A DNA stretch of 64,000 bases from Fremontodendron californicum (Eukaryota; Streptophyta; Magnoliopsida; Malvales; Malvaceae), in contig JAULJL010000024.1 in the NCBI GenBank assembly GCA_030761205.1, positions 14,311,122 to 14,375,121 of the forward strand, in the 5' to 3' direction. Below are positions 34,229 to 46,070 of this stretch, one piece after another. A program made the translations under genes and the position numbers. A model generated the notes under the pieces. That model was not told where the DNA came from. It searched no databases and saw only the letters and a list, made by a program, of their open reading frames with translations. The stretch's first letter is position 1, and every line of letters starts with the position of its first letter.

Positions 34229-35250
34229 AATCGAATTCGTTTCCTTAAGACGAGTCGAGCCCCGAGATCATCGTCGAGGTACTTTTTTTTATTATGAACA
34301 AGTCTTCGGTGGTGATAGCTGAAGCCTCTGGTGGAGATATCCAGAGTTTTTAAAGTCCTTTGAAAAGGTAGAAAGTCTTCGGTGGTGATAGCTGAAGCTT
34401 CTGGAGGTGATACCCATAATTTTTTACAGTTTTAAAAATGAGCAAGACTTTGGTGGTGATAGCCGAAGCTTCTGGAGGAGATTCCCAGAATTTTAAACAC
34501 AGCTGAGAACAAGACAGGTTAAGGCCCCGAGACCATCGTCAAGGTCATTTCCTTTCTTGCAAATCGAATTCGTTTTCTTAAGACGAGTCAAGCCCCGAGA
34601 TCATCGTCGAGGTACTTTTTTTATTATGAACAAGTCTTCGGTGGTGATAGCTGAAGCCTCTGGTCCATATCCAGAGTTTTAAAATCCTTTGAAAAGGTAA
34701 AAAGTCTTCGGTGGTGATAGCTGAAGCTTCTGGAGGTGATACCCAGAATTTTTACAGTTTTAAAAATAAGCAAGACTTTGGTGGTGATAGCTGAAGCTTC
34801 TGGAGGAGATACCCAGAATTTTAAACACAGCTGAGAACAAGGCAGGTTAAGGCCCCGAGACCATCGTCGAGGTCATTTCTTTTCTTGCAAATCGAATTCG
34901 TTTTCTTAAGACGAGTCGAGCCCCGAGATCATCGTCGAGGTACTTTTTTTTATTATGAACAAGTCTTCGGTGGTGATAGCTGAAGCCTCTGGTGGAGATA
35001 TCCAGAGTTTTAAAATCCTTTGAAAAGGTAAAAAGTCTTCGGTGGTGATAGCTGAAGCTTCTGGAGGTGATACCCAGAATTTTTACAGTTTTAAAAATGA
35101 GCAAGACTTTGGTGGTGATAGCCGAAGCTTCTGGAGGAGATATCCAGAATTTTAAACACAGCTGAGAACAAGACAGGTTAAGGCCCCGAGACCATCGTCG
35201 AGGTCATTTCCTTTCTTGCAAATCGAATTCGTTTCCTTAAGACGGGTCAA
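34229..35250 (+). repeat. ~331-bp higher-order tandem array in Ogre-1 3' region
   Basis: AATCGAATTCGTTT(T/C)CTTAAGACG starts units at 34229, 34562, 34890 and 35221 (spacings 333, 328, 331). Each unit combines GAGTCGAGCCCCGAGATCAT with CGTCGAGGTAC, three GGTGGTGATAG blocks of the smaller array, and GGCCCCGAGACCATCGTCGA. Three full copies and the start of a fourth are present. Confidence 0.9.
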
Positions 35251-35299
35251 GCCTTGATTAGTCCGGGAATTTAATTTAAGGACAAAATCTTCAATTTAC

Positions 35300-35425
35300 T
35301 GTTTAAAAAAAATGATGAAAAAAATGAAAAAAAAAAGAGAGAAAAAAGAAAGAAAAAAAATGAAAAAATAGAAAATGGAACAAAAAATGAAAAATGAAGA
35401 AATGATAGAAGAATGAAAAAGAAAA
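35300..35425 (+). repeat. A/G-rich simple sequence
   Basis: A nearly pure purine strand, runs of A with GAAAAAATG and AGAGAGAAAAAAGAAAG, between the tandem array and the polypurine tract. No coding meaning. Confidence 0.8.
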
Positions 35426-35517
35426 CCCATTTCCCTTTCCTTCACATGTAATTTCACTGACCGTACAAAATTAGTGTCGGTTTATCTTTGCCTAATTTCT
35501 GATTCTCAGCAATAGCC

Positions 35518-35530
35518 AAAGAGGGGCAAC
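35518..35530 (+). other. Ogre-1 polypurine tract
   Basis: AAAGAGGGGCAAC immediately precedes the 3' LTR start TGTAGACACC. Confidence 0.8.
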
Positions 35531-38500
35531 TGTAGACACCTAATTTTGGTCGGACCACTAAAACAGGAATGTTTTCTTCCCAAATTGATGTTTTCGAGTG
35601 TAAAAAGACTTTTTTCATCCTGCAGGTGGTACTCCAAGACTTAGTTTCAGAGGGTGAGCATAAAAAGTCAAACTTGAAAAAAGTCAACCTCGAAAAAAGT
35701 CAACCCCGAAAAAGTCAACCCAAAAAGTCGAACTACTGAAAAATTCAACCCACTTTCAAAATCAAGATTTTAAGTTCAATTGAAAAATGGTGAAAGAATT
35801 TTGATAATCCGAGGTCTACGTTGAAAGATATGGAGTTCGAAAGTTGGGATTTGGAGATTCAGTAGAAAGGAAACCCTAATCCGAGAAATTTGGGGAAAAG
35901 TGCTTAAACGATCAAATTGGTCGAAATTGAAGCTTTCAAATGAAAGATAAGCGCTGACTACGGGTAATGGAGAAGTCACTTGCAAGAAAAATCGAAAGAA
36001 AAGTCAATCCGGGAGAAAATCGAGAATTAGGGTTTTTAGTGGATTTCGGTGAAATCGGGAAGAATCACAGAAATGGCCCGACTTGGTAAGACCAAAGCCC
36101 CCAATGGATGAGGAACGATTAAAAAGGATAGTCCAAGGCTCAACTTGAAGAAAATCTGAAAATCGGACTTGTTTTGAGCAAAACCGGGTTTTGGAGGCAA
36201 AATGGCAAAATTGGAAAATTTTGGAAAAATAGCAAATGGACTCCGAAAATTCTGAAAATTTGTCAATATCATTCTTAAATCATTTGAAATATATTGGTAA
36301 AATAAAATCTTGATTCGGAGTTCGTTTGCAAAATGGCCAAATCCCGGGCTTCTTATGTAGTAATTCAAAAAGGAAAATCCCAGAAAAATAGCAAATGAGC
36401 TCCAAATCTTTTGAAATTTTTCAGATCTCATTTTTAAATTATTTGGAAGAGATCGGCGAAACGAAATCTTGATTCGGAGTTCGTTTGCAAAATGGCCAAA
36501 TCCCGGGCCTCCTATGCAATAATTTAAAAAGATAAATCCCGAAAAAATAGCAAATGGACTCCAAAAATTCTGAAATTTTGCAAATATCATTTTTGAATTA
36601 TTTGGAAGAGATTTGTGAAATAAAATCTTAATTCGGAGTTCGTTTGCAAAATGGCCAAATCCCGGGCCTCTTATGCAGTAATTCAAGCCGATAAATCCCG
36701 AAAAATACCAAATGAGCTCCAAAAATTATGAAAACTTCCAGATCACACTTTTTAATTATTTTGAAGAGATTGATGAATAAAAATCTTGATTTGGAGCTTG
36801 TTTAAAAAATGGTAAAATATAGGGGCATAAAAGGGCATTTTGGGAAGAAAAAATCCAAATAAATAGCAAACGGACTCGGATAATTTTGAAAACTTACAGA
36901 ACTCAATATTTTATTATTTTGGAAGTATTAAAAAAAGAAAAATTGAATTTGGATTCCGTTTGATATTTATTTGCATCCGGGGGGCAAAATGGTTATTTCA
37001 CCCAAGCAACCGAAAAGGGCTTCTTTGGGCCTTTCAAAAAACAGAGTTGGGCTGGAAAAGAGAAGTGCTGGCCTGCCCAAGCCCAAAGGAAGGAGGAAGC
37101 TTCTGATTTTTCAATCAAATGGCTAAAAATCAAGAGTTAGTTAGAGATTCTCTTTGATCAAGCCATGGTGATTAAGCCACATAGGGTAAGAAAGATGTCA
37201 ACATTATTCTTGGACAGCTGTAATTTGAGAGAGCTGAAATGCTAATCTAAAGGTGGTAATTTCATGATTTTTCGTCTTGAATTATTGGCCATTTGATGGA
37301 AAATTGGTTACAAAAAAATGACAACATCCTTGAGCCAATATAGGGGGTATTCGGCCAGCAGGTTTGAGGGGGCAGAATTGGATTTTTTTCATTCTCATTT
37401 TGGCTGAGTTCTTTGAGTTTTTACTAGTTTTTCTCTTCTTGGTTGAGAGCAAAAAAGAAAAGTTTAGAAAAAAAAGGAAAGTTAGAAGAGAAAAGCTTGA
37501 AATATTAGCTTCTTGAGGTTGCTCTTGAGCACCAACTCTTGCACTTTCTTCATTTTCTATTCTTGTTTTTGCTATTTTGATTTCTACTTGGTGAGTTTCC
37601 ATTTTAAAATAATGTTTTTTTATTGTTCTTTTAAGTTCTTACTTCATCTCTTTCTTAAGTATATTTTTTAAATTTTATTTTTACAATAAACTCACCATGG
37701 CCAAATGGCCTACATTATTTATTTTAAGTTGCTGTTTTGATTTTTTTGACCATATTGTTTATGTTATTTTCTTTGATATTGATGTTTTAAATGTTATGTT
37801 ACTTCATATTCTTGAGTTATATTTTAATTTGGTTGCTTTGTTTGTTGCCATTTATGTTTTAAATATCATGTTTTTGCATTTTTAATTTTCTATTTTCATG
37901 TTGTTTAAATTTGAGCATGTTTTAGATTTAGTATATCAAGTGTTTGTGAAAATGTTTGTGTGGTCTTTGCATGATTTTTATTTTATATCTTAGTTGAGCA
38001 TGTTTTAGATTTAGTATATTAAGTGTTTGTGAAAATGCTTGTCTGATTTTTTGCATGATTTAAGTGTTATATTTTAGTTGAGCATGTTAGTATACCAAGT
38101 GTTTGTGAAAATGCCATGCTTGTTGGAGCTTGAGGCCATTTGGCTACTCCATGTGTTTTGCATTGTGTGATAGCATTTTTGTCATGTTAGTTGGTAGGTT
38201 TTTGCATTTGCATGTCATTTGACTTAGTTTTTCATGCTAGTATGCCAAGTGTTTGTGAAAATGTCATGTTTGCTTGTTACACTATCCATTCAGCCCTCTT
38301 GGAATTTTTGCATTTTTTGTGCATTCTTGCCATGTTAGTTGATAGGTTAGCATTTGCATGATATTTGATTGAGTTTTTGGATTAAGCATGCTTTGTGTTT
38401 CTGAAAATGCCATGCATATTTTAGTTTAAGCTAGGTTTATTTGCCATGCATGTTCATGCATTTTAGGTCTAGGTTGCATTAAATGCCATACAAGTTCATT

Positions 38501-40686
38501 TAGGTCTAGGTCACTTTATGAATGCCATGCATTTTTTCATGACATTTAGGTTTAAATCCATGCATTTCATGCATTATGTTTGCTGTATTGTTTCATGCAT
38601 TTCATGTTCATGCCACTTGAATAATGACTTGAGCCAATTAATGGTTCAAAGTCATGCTCTCTTTAGCACACTTGTGGAAAATTAAGTTTGTCAAATTGAT
38701 TATTCTACCTTTGTGATTTTTTTTACTTAGTCAATTTTATCTAACTTTCAAAAAGTCCTAGCTACTGTTTGTAAGTCATTTTATGAGTTTCAAATATTTT
38801 TACTTTGATTTTTAAATGATTTTATCAAAGGCAAAAATGTGTTTTGGCAAAGCAGTTTTTTTTCACCCAAAACTCGTACATCTCTGATTTTTCTGGGAAT
38901 TCATCTTTAATCAGAAAATTAAGACGATTGTTTTCCTTGTAGTTTTACATATCCTGAGTCTCCAGTATTTTTTTCAGAATTTTTTAAATTCTTACAAATA
39001 GGATAAAAAATCGTGGCTTAAAACTGGACAATGGAGTCAGAATTGAATTTAAAGAAAAATTATTTTTCTGTTTTGGTTAAGTTACTTAGAGTGGGCTGAT
39101 TAGGAGGGTTAGCTACTGACTTAAGATAGTTTCTAAGCCTTTTTAAACTCTAAAAATGGTTTTTCAAGTCTTGGGTTAAGGGTAGTCAAGTCCGGATTTT
39201 TTAACTTAGGAAATTAGAGCCATTTAAAAAAAAGATTTAGCCCAGTTTTTATTTTTTAATTCAAGCTTTTCAAAATTGTTTTCAAACGATCACAAAGTAT
39301 TTTGGTTTTAGAATATTTAATTTGACATATTTTCCTAAGGTAGCCGGATATCTTTTTAGATATACGGATTTCCTCTATTAAAGGAAAAAATACAATTCAT
39401 GCATTGCATTTTTCATATTCATGCATTTTATATAATATGTGATTCTTGCTATAATAATTTCTATGATATTGTTATTATTTTGATTTATATTTTTTGATAT
39501 TATATGGTTTATCATATGGTTTTGAATATTTCATGATATCCTATGCTTTTATTTAGCGTATACTATGTTCATGCATTATTATTTTTATATTCATGCATAT
39601 TATATGATAGCATTATTTTACTCCATGTCATTTAAATTATATGCCATATCATTCATATTTGTCATGTCATTTAAATTATTTCATTTCATTTAGGATATGT
39701 TATGTCATCTAGAATATTTTATTTCATTTAGATTATATCATATGACTTAGGATATTGCATTTCATGTAGAATATATTAAATTACCTAGGTCATTATATTT
39801 CATATAGAATATGTTATGTCATCTAGGTCATTCCATTTCATTTAGAATATATCATATAACTTAGAATATTTTATTTCATTTAGAATATGCTAAGGTATTC
39901 AAATCATGTCATATCATTCAGGTTGCATTATATTATTTAGATTTTGCTATGTCATTTTATTTATGTCATGCATATACACATTCATTTCTTTTAAATATTT
40001 TCAAAAAAGATAATGGTTTTCAATAAAATAAAGATATTCCCGAGTTAAAATCATTCATGAGTTCTCTGCCGGGTTTGCTGGAGAGGATATCATCAATTAT
40101 TATTAATAACGGAATATCTTCTTTAAAAAGAGAATGATTCGGAAAGTTTTCCAAAACTAATAAAAATTTCTATATTTTGCCACGTTTGTTGGGGAATATA
40201 GGAAAATTTTGAATTTATAAATTCCGAATCATTTTCAATTAAAAATAAAATTATTTTTCTTTAAATTGGGAATTAACTTGAAATACTAAATTTAAAACCA
40301 ACTTTTTTTACCGAGACTTGAGATAACACACGATTAATAAGGTACCGAATTATACGAGCGTTGTGGGGGTGCTAATCCTTCCCCACACGTAACCGACTCC
40401 CGAACCCGCTTCTTTGATTTCTCTGGTTTAAAACGCAGACTTGAAATTGGTTTTTAAAATGTTTTAATTAATTTTTAAAAGATTTTTATAAAACCGGTTT
40501 TAGTAGGTGGCCGATCACACCTAGCTAAAAAAGATTAGTGGCGACTCCATGTCTTTTTTAAGGTCATTTTCAAAACCTTCATTTTTCTAGAGGAATTAAG
40601 TCGATTTTTCCTCGGTTTTTTTTAATGTCACGCTTAACGAATAATAAAGTCTTGCGATGAGACTCGTTATTTTTTAGGTTGCGACA
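35531..40686 (+). repeat. Ogre-1 3' LTR
   Basis: Full-length partner of the 5' LTR at 20813-25939, with the same TG...CA ends. A 228-codon minus frame at 36036-36722 comes from the ~159-bp subrepeats and is not a gene. Confidence 0.93.
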
Positions 40687-41099
40687 CTATATATTTTCAT
40701 TCAAGCATTAAATCAAACACCTTGTAGGCATAATAATCACCTTCCTCCTAGGCATTTTCACAAGCACCTTGTGTGTGATTTATAATCCAACTTAAAATAT
40801 ATTCTTTAGCACTCAAACATTACCCAGCCTATAAGTTCTGTTTAATATCCAACCACCACCATTTCACAACATCCTCAACATCAATAACAAATCTCGAAAT
40901 TAGGTCAAAATACTTCAAAGTTTATTGAAATACAACTCAATATATAGTGTTCAAATTAAATGAAATCAGTTTGCCAAAACCAGACTAAGGTTATACCTGT
41001 CACCATGGCAGTAGATGCAAAGTCACGAGCTTGTCCTCTATTTCCCATAGTATGTTCTCTGCTCACAAACTGTTGTTCCCTACCCTGGGAACCCTAACC
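40687..41099 (-). other. Tekay-like interior, unassigned
   Basis: Sequence between the Ogre-1 target duplication (CTATA, 40687-40691) and the gag remnant. No domain could be read in either strand. By position it belongs to the gag-protease region of the minus-strand element. Confidence 0.5.
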
Positions 41100-42035
41100 C
41101 GTCTGTAATGCTACTAACCTTGTTGATTGCCCTAGATATGTTGTAGCTAGATGTGGAGCTCACACTGATGGGGATGAACCTAGACCTAATGGGCAATCTC
41201 TCCTGAAATGCCCTGGCTTGCCACATCTATAACATACACCAGTCGATCTCCTCCTCCGACTACTGACTTCTCTATCCCTCAACATCCATGATTCTAGGGT
41301 TGTTCTAACCCTTAGTCCATATGGCCTTGTTTGCCTAGATGTTTGTTTTTCATATCTCACTCTCTTGCGTGACCTATCCTCGAATCGTCTTAACCTCTCG
41401 TATTCATGAATTCCTAAATCCCTTTCACTTTCTGATAAAAATTCTCGAAGAAGCTCAACACTAAATTCTGACCACTCGAGAGGAGGGTCAGCAATCTGTC
41501 TTCTGGCTACTAAAGAGATATACTATGCATGTGCCCTACCATACAGCTGAAATCTCACTAATTGTATGGCTCTAGTCGGCGAGCACTCTAAGCCTACACA
41601 CCGTTGGCCGCACTCTTCTAAAAACCTTCTAGGATCAAAATCGGATTCCACCCCTGCAAAACTAGATGGTAACGTTCCTCCAAACTAGGTAAGGTTATAT
41701 GCTGATAGGGTGTATGTTGTCCCAACAATCACTCATTACTAACAACACCTGGTTGAAGGAATTTGGCCGAACAGTCGTGGTTGTCATTGTTCTATCACCA
41801 GCCCTACCAGAGCCTAAATATATTAATATGTTCTGTTTACCATATCCAACAACTATTCATATGTGTCGTCATCTAATACTACTCCAGCAATCCTATCTAT
41901 TTCCCTAGTAGCAGACCTACTACTATCCTCACTTTGGCCTCTAACCTTAGGGCCAATAAAAATATTATCCAGGACCTCAGGCTCTCGATCCCCTGATACG
42001 TCTCTATATCTATGAGATCGTGATCGTGACAACAT
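41100..42035 (-). pseudogene. Tekay-like gag, broken
   Basis: Minus strand from ATG at 42035, about 200 bases inside the primer site. The start is arginine- and serine-rich (SRSRSHRYRDVSGDREPE). The gag core is then readable in pieces, with WSEFSVELLREFLSESERD near 41500-41440 and a stop in its first half (near 41525). A zinc knuckle CYRCGKPGHFRRDC lies at about 41225-41184. Gag packages element RNA. The frame is interrupted several times and the region after the knuckle leads into unrecognised sequence up to the Ogre insertion at 40686. Protease and RT were not found. Confidence 0.8.
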
Positions 42036-42245
42036 TGTATTTAGAAAATAAATATACTGTCAGTAATTTCACAATATTCTTGACACAATTCTATATGTAC
42101 TAGCTGGCTTATAGATTACACGATGTAACCGCATGTGACGATGGACATCTGTAGGTGCAGTACACTACTTACCGATACCCTAGGATTACCTGTAAGCAAT
42201 GAACTACTACCCTACCCCTTTTGCAGTCACTGACCTCTAGACCAT

Positions 42246-42257
42246 GCTCTGATACCA
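42246..42257 (-). other. Tekay-like primer binding site (initiator tRNA-Met)
   Basis: The minus strand reads TGGTATCAGAGCATGGT four bases after the 5' LTR end GGTGTGACA. This is a perfect match to the standard tRNA-Met site. Confidence 0.92.
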
Positions 42258-42261
42258 CCTT

Positions 42262-44534
42262 TGTCACACCCCAAATTCAGGGTATATGACCGGCCAGAGA
42301 CAAGGTATGCCCCTACCTCCGAAGCCTGAATATACCCACGAAACCAAATCAAACAAAATTTCGGCATAATCTCACCCTACATGGGGGTTTGTCGCTCAAT
42401 CATAAACATTTGCAATGTAATAATCATCAACACATGACATCTCGGTTTGGACACCTCCGATAGAGAGTAACCAAGATGCCCCGTAGCAGACTCAACCATC
42501 CTATACAATATCATTCATCAACCAATTTCACAAATTAGTAACCATAATGCTTCAAACACAATTCCATACTATTATTTCTTTAATCCGACAAATACAACCA
42601 TAATCCGTACCTTGCCCAACATCTCAATTAAGCATATCCGAGTATTTCTAATAGCTCACATTCATTATTATTCAACTCCACAACACTTACCTCATGTAAC
42701 CATATTAACACCACACTTACGCCTTTGATCCGCGTAAGGTTCGAAACTTACCATTTTCGTAATCCGAGCAATCCTTCGTGTTTCAATATCCATATCAAAC
42801 AACAATGCATATGAAATAACAACTACCTCCTAGATTAACCTAAATACTCACAGTGTTGTTTCGAGTATTAAAGCGGCATTTTCGTGACTTTGTCGTGATC
42901 CCGGGCGAACTCAACGATATGGGTACCTACGACATCGTCAAGATATTCTATAAATATTTTACAACTACGGGACACTAAAATTCCCATCATTTATTATAGT
43001 TAGCTGCTATCCAAAATTTTTCAGCTTAAGAATTCTTACAAATAAATTTTTACATTTAGCTCGGATTAAAAATTTGGAGCAACAATCAACTAGAAAGTTG
43101 CTCACACGATGACAGCAAAGCTAACGGTGGCCTCGAACAACTAAGAAAGGTGGCGGCACCACCTTATGGGCAAGCTAGGGTTTCGGCTAAACTTGTTTTA
43201 GCCTCTAAATTTTGATTCAAAGCTATCCGATACTAATTTATGATTTAAAGAGGCTGAGGAATACCTCTCGTGGCGAAAAAATTGGTGGCAACATGGTGGT
43301 TCACCACCACCAACTTTTAACCCACATGGTTTCTTATAGCTAAAGGCAAAATCTTCAAAATATAACATCAAAATCAAGCTTAGAACATGAAGTTACCTTT
43401 GGGTTTGTGAAATCTTTGAAAATTTTGATGATCTGCCTAGTAAACGGAGGAGAAAGAAAGCTAGGAAGCAAGCTTCCATGGCTTCCCCTATTTCTTTCTC
43501 TTTTTTTTTCTGGTTTTCACGTGAAAAATGGGGAGGTAGAAGTCTGATTTTCAGACTTAATAAGTGCACCATGGTCAAATGACCATTTTGCCCTGTTTTG
43601 TCTTTTAGTACCTTAGCAGGCCAACATGAAATTTTAACGTTCGGAAGCCCATTTTTCATTTTTCTTGACACGGATATGTTCCAAATATGATAATATACTG
43701 ATCTGCATGTTTGGGAAATTTTTTTTTGATATCTCGAAACCCAAATCCGTGCCTCGGAGCGCCAACGGGTCAATATTTTGACTTTTTCGGTTTTAGCTCC
43801 GATTTTTGTTCTGATCTCACCAGTAGCTTGCTAACATCATTTTATGTCTATATTAATCTATTGATCCATTTAAAACCTTTTCCGGACCTTCCCGCTGTCA
43901 GTTCTCGATTTTTATTCCTTTAGGTTACTTAAGGACGTATCCCGTTTCAACTCTATTTTTGATTTTTCTTGTCATATTCATAATTCTCATATGTTATAAC
44001 GTATGTCCATGTGTTCGGATCAGTTTTGAAAAATCCCGAACCATGTTTTTACGACAATTTACGCCAACGTCACTAAATGACGAATTAGACGAGTTTAGCT
44101 ATCGGATTTGATGTTAATGTCCAATTTTTTATCTAAACATCATATTATGATCCTATATGATCACTTAGTCCATTGGTACCATTTACGGACTAAAAACAAA
44201 ATTTTGGATAAAATTACCAAAATACCCATGTTCATATTTTATCGATTTTTCTGCCGATTCATGTTCTAAAACTCTCAAATAATGTTATATCACATATCAA
44301 CACTGTGTGAAGTTAAATTATCACATTTTACGGACTTTCCCCTATCCCGACTTTTAGTCAATTTGGGGTTAAATCATTTAATCACTCGATTAAACCCCTA
44401 ACTCTACAATTTATCATACAACATGTGTACTACATGGTGGCCCATCCTTTCTATAGGAATTTCAAATTTTAACCTTGAGCCATCTGCATGTTATAATTGT
44501 CTCGAATTGATCTCGTACTTACGAGGGTCTTACA
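42262..44534 (-). repeat. Tekay-like 5' LTR
   Basis: Partner of 17045-19324. Minus strand TGTAAGACCCTCG to GGTGTGACA. Followed on its minus-strand 3' side by the primer site, so it is the 5' LTR. Confidence 0.9.
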
Positions 44535-44775
44535 AAATCTGTCTGCTCATTGCTTTGCACTATTTTTCATCGTTTTGCACCTCGAAGCTCCAGATCACCT
44601 TGGACCTATAAAAACACATAAATAACAACTAAATAACTATTTTAAACATAAAATGGATAAATAAAATAAATATAAAAACATCTAAAACTAATCAAATCCT
44701 AATAAAATCCTCAAAGACTTAGCCGATTTAAATGCATAAAAGGTGGTAAAATAACTATATTTCCTAGAGTTATCA
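44535..44775 (-). mobile_element. Athila-like solo LTR, second part
   Basis: Continuation of the LTR begun at 15769-17044: joining 17044 to 44539 restores TTGAATCTGTCTGCTC. It ends CTAGAGTTATCA at 44775, next to the second GGTGT copy (44776-44780). On the minus strand this is the LTR start TGATAACTC. Confidence 0.75.
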
Positions 44776-44776
44776 G

Positions 44777-46070
44777 GTGTTTCGGCATGAAGTGAAGACT
44801 CAGATCAAGGAGGAGATTAATAAGTTGCTCAAGGTGGGATTCATCAAACCCATACATCATCCTACATGGCTAGCAAATGTTGTGCCAGTGAAGAAGAAGA
44901 ATGGGACAATAAAGGTGTGTGTTGATTTTAGAGATTTGAACAAGTCAAGTCCCAAGGATGATTTTCCTCTCCCAAACATTGATACTTCGGTTGATGCTAC
45001 AGCTGGTCATGAGTTGTTTTCCTTTATGGATGGGTTTAGTGGCTACAACCAAATTAAAATGGCGCCAGGTGATGCAGAGAAAACAGCTTTTAGAACTCCA
45101 TTTGGCAACTTCTACTACACTGTTATGCCATTTGGGTTGAAGAATGTGGGGGCAACTTATCAACGTGCTATGACAACGATCTTCTATGATACGATGCATG
45201 ACTGCATAGAAGACTGTATAGATGATATTGTTATGAAGTCTAAAAAAGCCTCCAGTCACTTGGAAGAATTGAGAAAAACGTTTGAAAGATGTAGAAAATT
45301 CAAGCTCCGCATAAACCCTTTGAAGTGTGTTTTTGGTGTTACTGTTGAAAAGTTTTTGGGTTTTGTGGTTCACAAAAAAGGTATAGATGTTGATCCTACG
45401 AAGGTAAAAGCTATTCAGTCTATGCCACCTCTAGTAAGTTAGAAACAACTCAAGAGCTTCTTAGGAAAGGTTTCATACATCAGGAGGTTCATTCTAGCGT
45501 TGGGAGAAATCATCACACCCTTTCAGAGTTTGTTGAAGAAGGGAGTTTGTTTTGTGTGGGGTGGAGAACAACATGAAGCTTTTGAGAAGATCAAATAGAT
45601 CCTGAGTTCTACAATGACAATGACAATGCCAGTTAAGGATCAACCAATGATGTTGTATCTCACTTCTACTCCTAACTCCATAGGTGATTTACTGGTGCAA
45701 GAAGTGGACGGACAAAAGCGACCTGTGCACTACTTGAGTAGATGTCTGCATGGCAGTGAGTTGAATTATCCGCCAATGGAGAAACATTGTCTTGCTTTGG
45801 TGTTTGCTACTCAGAAACTCCACCACTACTTCCTAGCTCACAAACTCATCATGGTGACCAAGTCAGATCCTATTAAGTTCTTGCTTTTCAGGACAGCTTT
45901 ATCAGGGAGGACAGCGAAGTGGCTTTTGTTGTTAGGACAGTTTGACATATCAGTTGTCCAACCAAAGGCCATCAAGTCTCAAGCACTATCAGATTTGCTA
46001 GTATATTTCCCATCTCACTATGATGAAGTTATACCAGATTCTATTCTTGGTGAATTGAAGGAAGAGGTAT
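44777..46070 (+). pseudogene. Tat reverse transcriptase and RNase H, broken
   Basis: RT copies the element RNA and RNase H degrades it. The frame resumes after the solo LTR with RHEVKTQIKEEINKLLKVGF. RT motifs follow in order: VPVKKKNGTIKVCVDFRDLN, FSFMDGFSGYNQIKM, TPFGNFYYTVMPFGLKN and the catalytic box as CIDDIVM (usual Y replaced by C; both aspartates kept). The frame is open for 221 codons to a TAG at 45442. It continues in frame as SFLGKVSYIRRFI, with another stop near 45598. The RNase H part shows YLSRCLHGSELNYPPMEKHC and TKSDPIKFLL; the LDVS-type end near 46000 leads to the second RNase H. At least two stops make it non-functional. Confidence 0.92.

Larger units (their letters stand above)
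20813..40686 (+). mobile_element. Ogre-like LTR retrotransposon (first), gag-only derivative
   Basis: Two very long LTRs (20813-25939, 5127 bp; 35531-40686, 5156 bp) begin TGTAGACACC and end GTTGCGACA. They are flanked by a perfect 5-bp duplication CTATA (20808-20812 and 40687-40691). A tRNA-Arg primer site follows the 5' LTR and a polypurine tract precedes the 3' LTR. LTRs of this length, the tRNA-Arg primer and tandem repeats before the 3' LTR are hallmarks of Ogre/Tat-group elements. The 9.6-kb interior has two gag-like frames but no protease, RT, RNase H or integrase, so it is non-autonomous. By eye the LTRs differ at a few positions per hundred, so it is the youngest layer of the central nest. 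Confidence 0.93.
17045..44534 (-). mobile_element. Tekay-like chromovirus (Ty3/gypsy), internally deleted, carrying a nested Ogre
   Basis: Two ~2.28-kb LTRs (17045-19324 and 42262-44534) differ by scattered substitutions and a poly-T length change. On the minus strand the 5' LTR (42262-44534) is followed by a tRNA-Met primer site and gag. Integrase and C-terminal pol remnants precede a polypurine tract and the 3' LTR. The flanks read GAATC (17040-17044) and AAATC (44535-44539), a target duplication with one change. Without the nested Ogre the interior is only ~3 kb, so protease, RT and RNase H are missing. Confidence 0.9.

Noticed and set aside
33150..35250. CRISPR-like array
   Set aside because: Units are long, adjacent and without unique spacers, in a plant retrotransposon 3' region. 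They are ordinary tandem repeats.
36036..36722. 228-codon open frame on the minus strand in the Ogre-1 3' LTR with a ~53-residue internal repeat
   Set aside because: It arises because the LTR subrepeat is ~159 bp (a multiple of three). The matching place in the other LTR is closed by frameshifts, and no family signature is present.
15769..44775. Reading the outer 1.5-kb unit as a complete LTR element rather than a solo LTR
   Set aside because: Its two parts join to a single TG...CA unit with one target duplication, no internal LTR repeat, no primer site and no polypurine tract.
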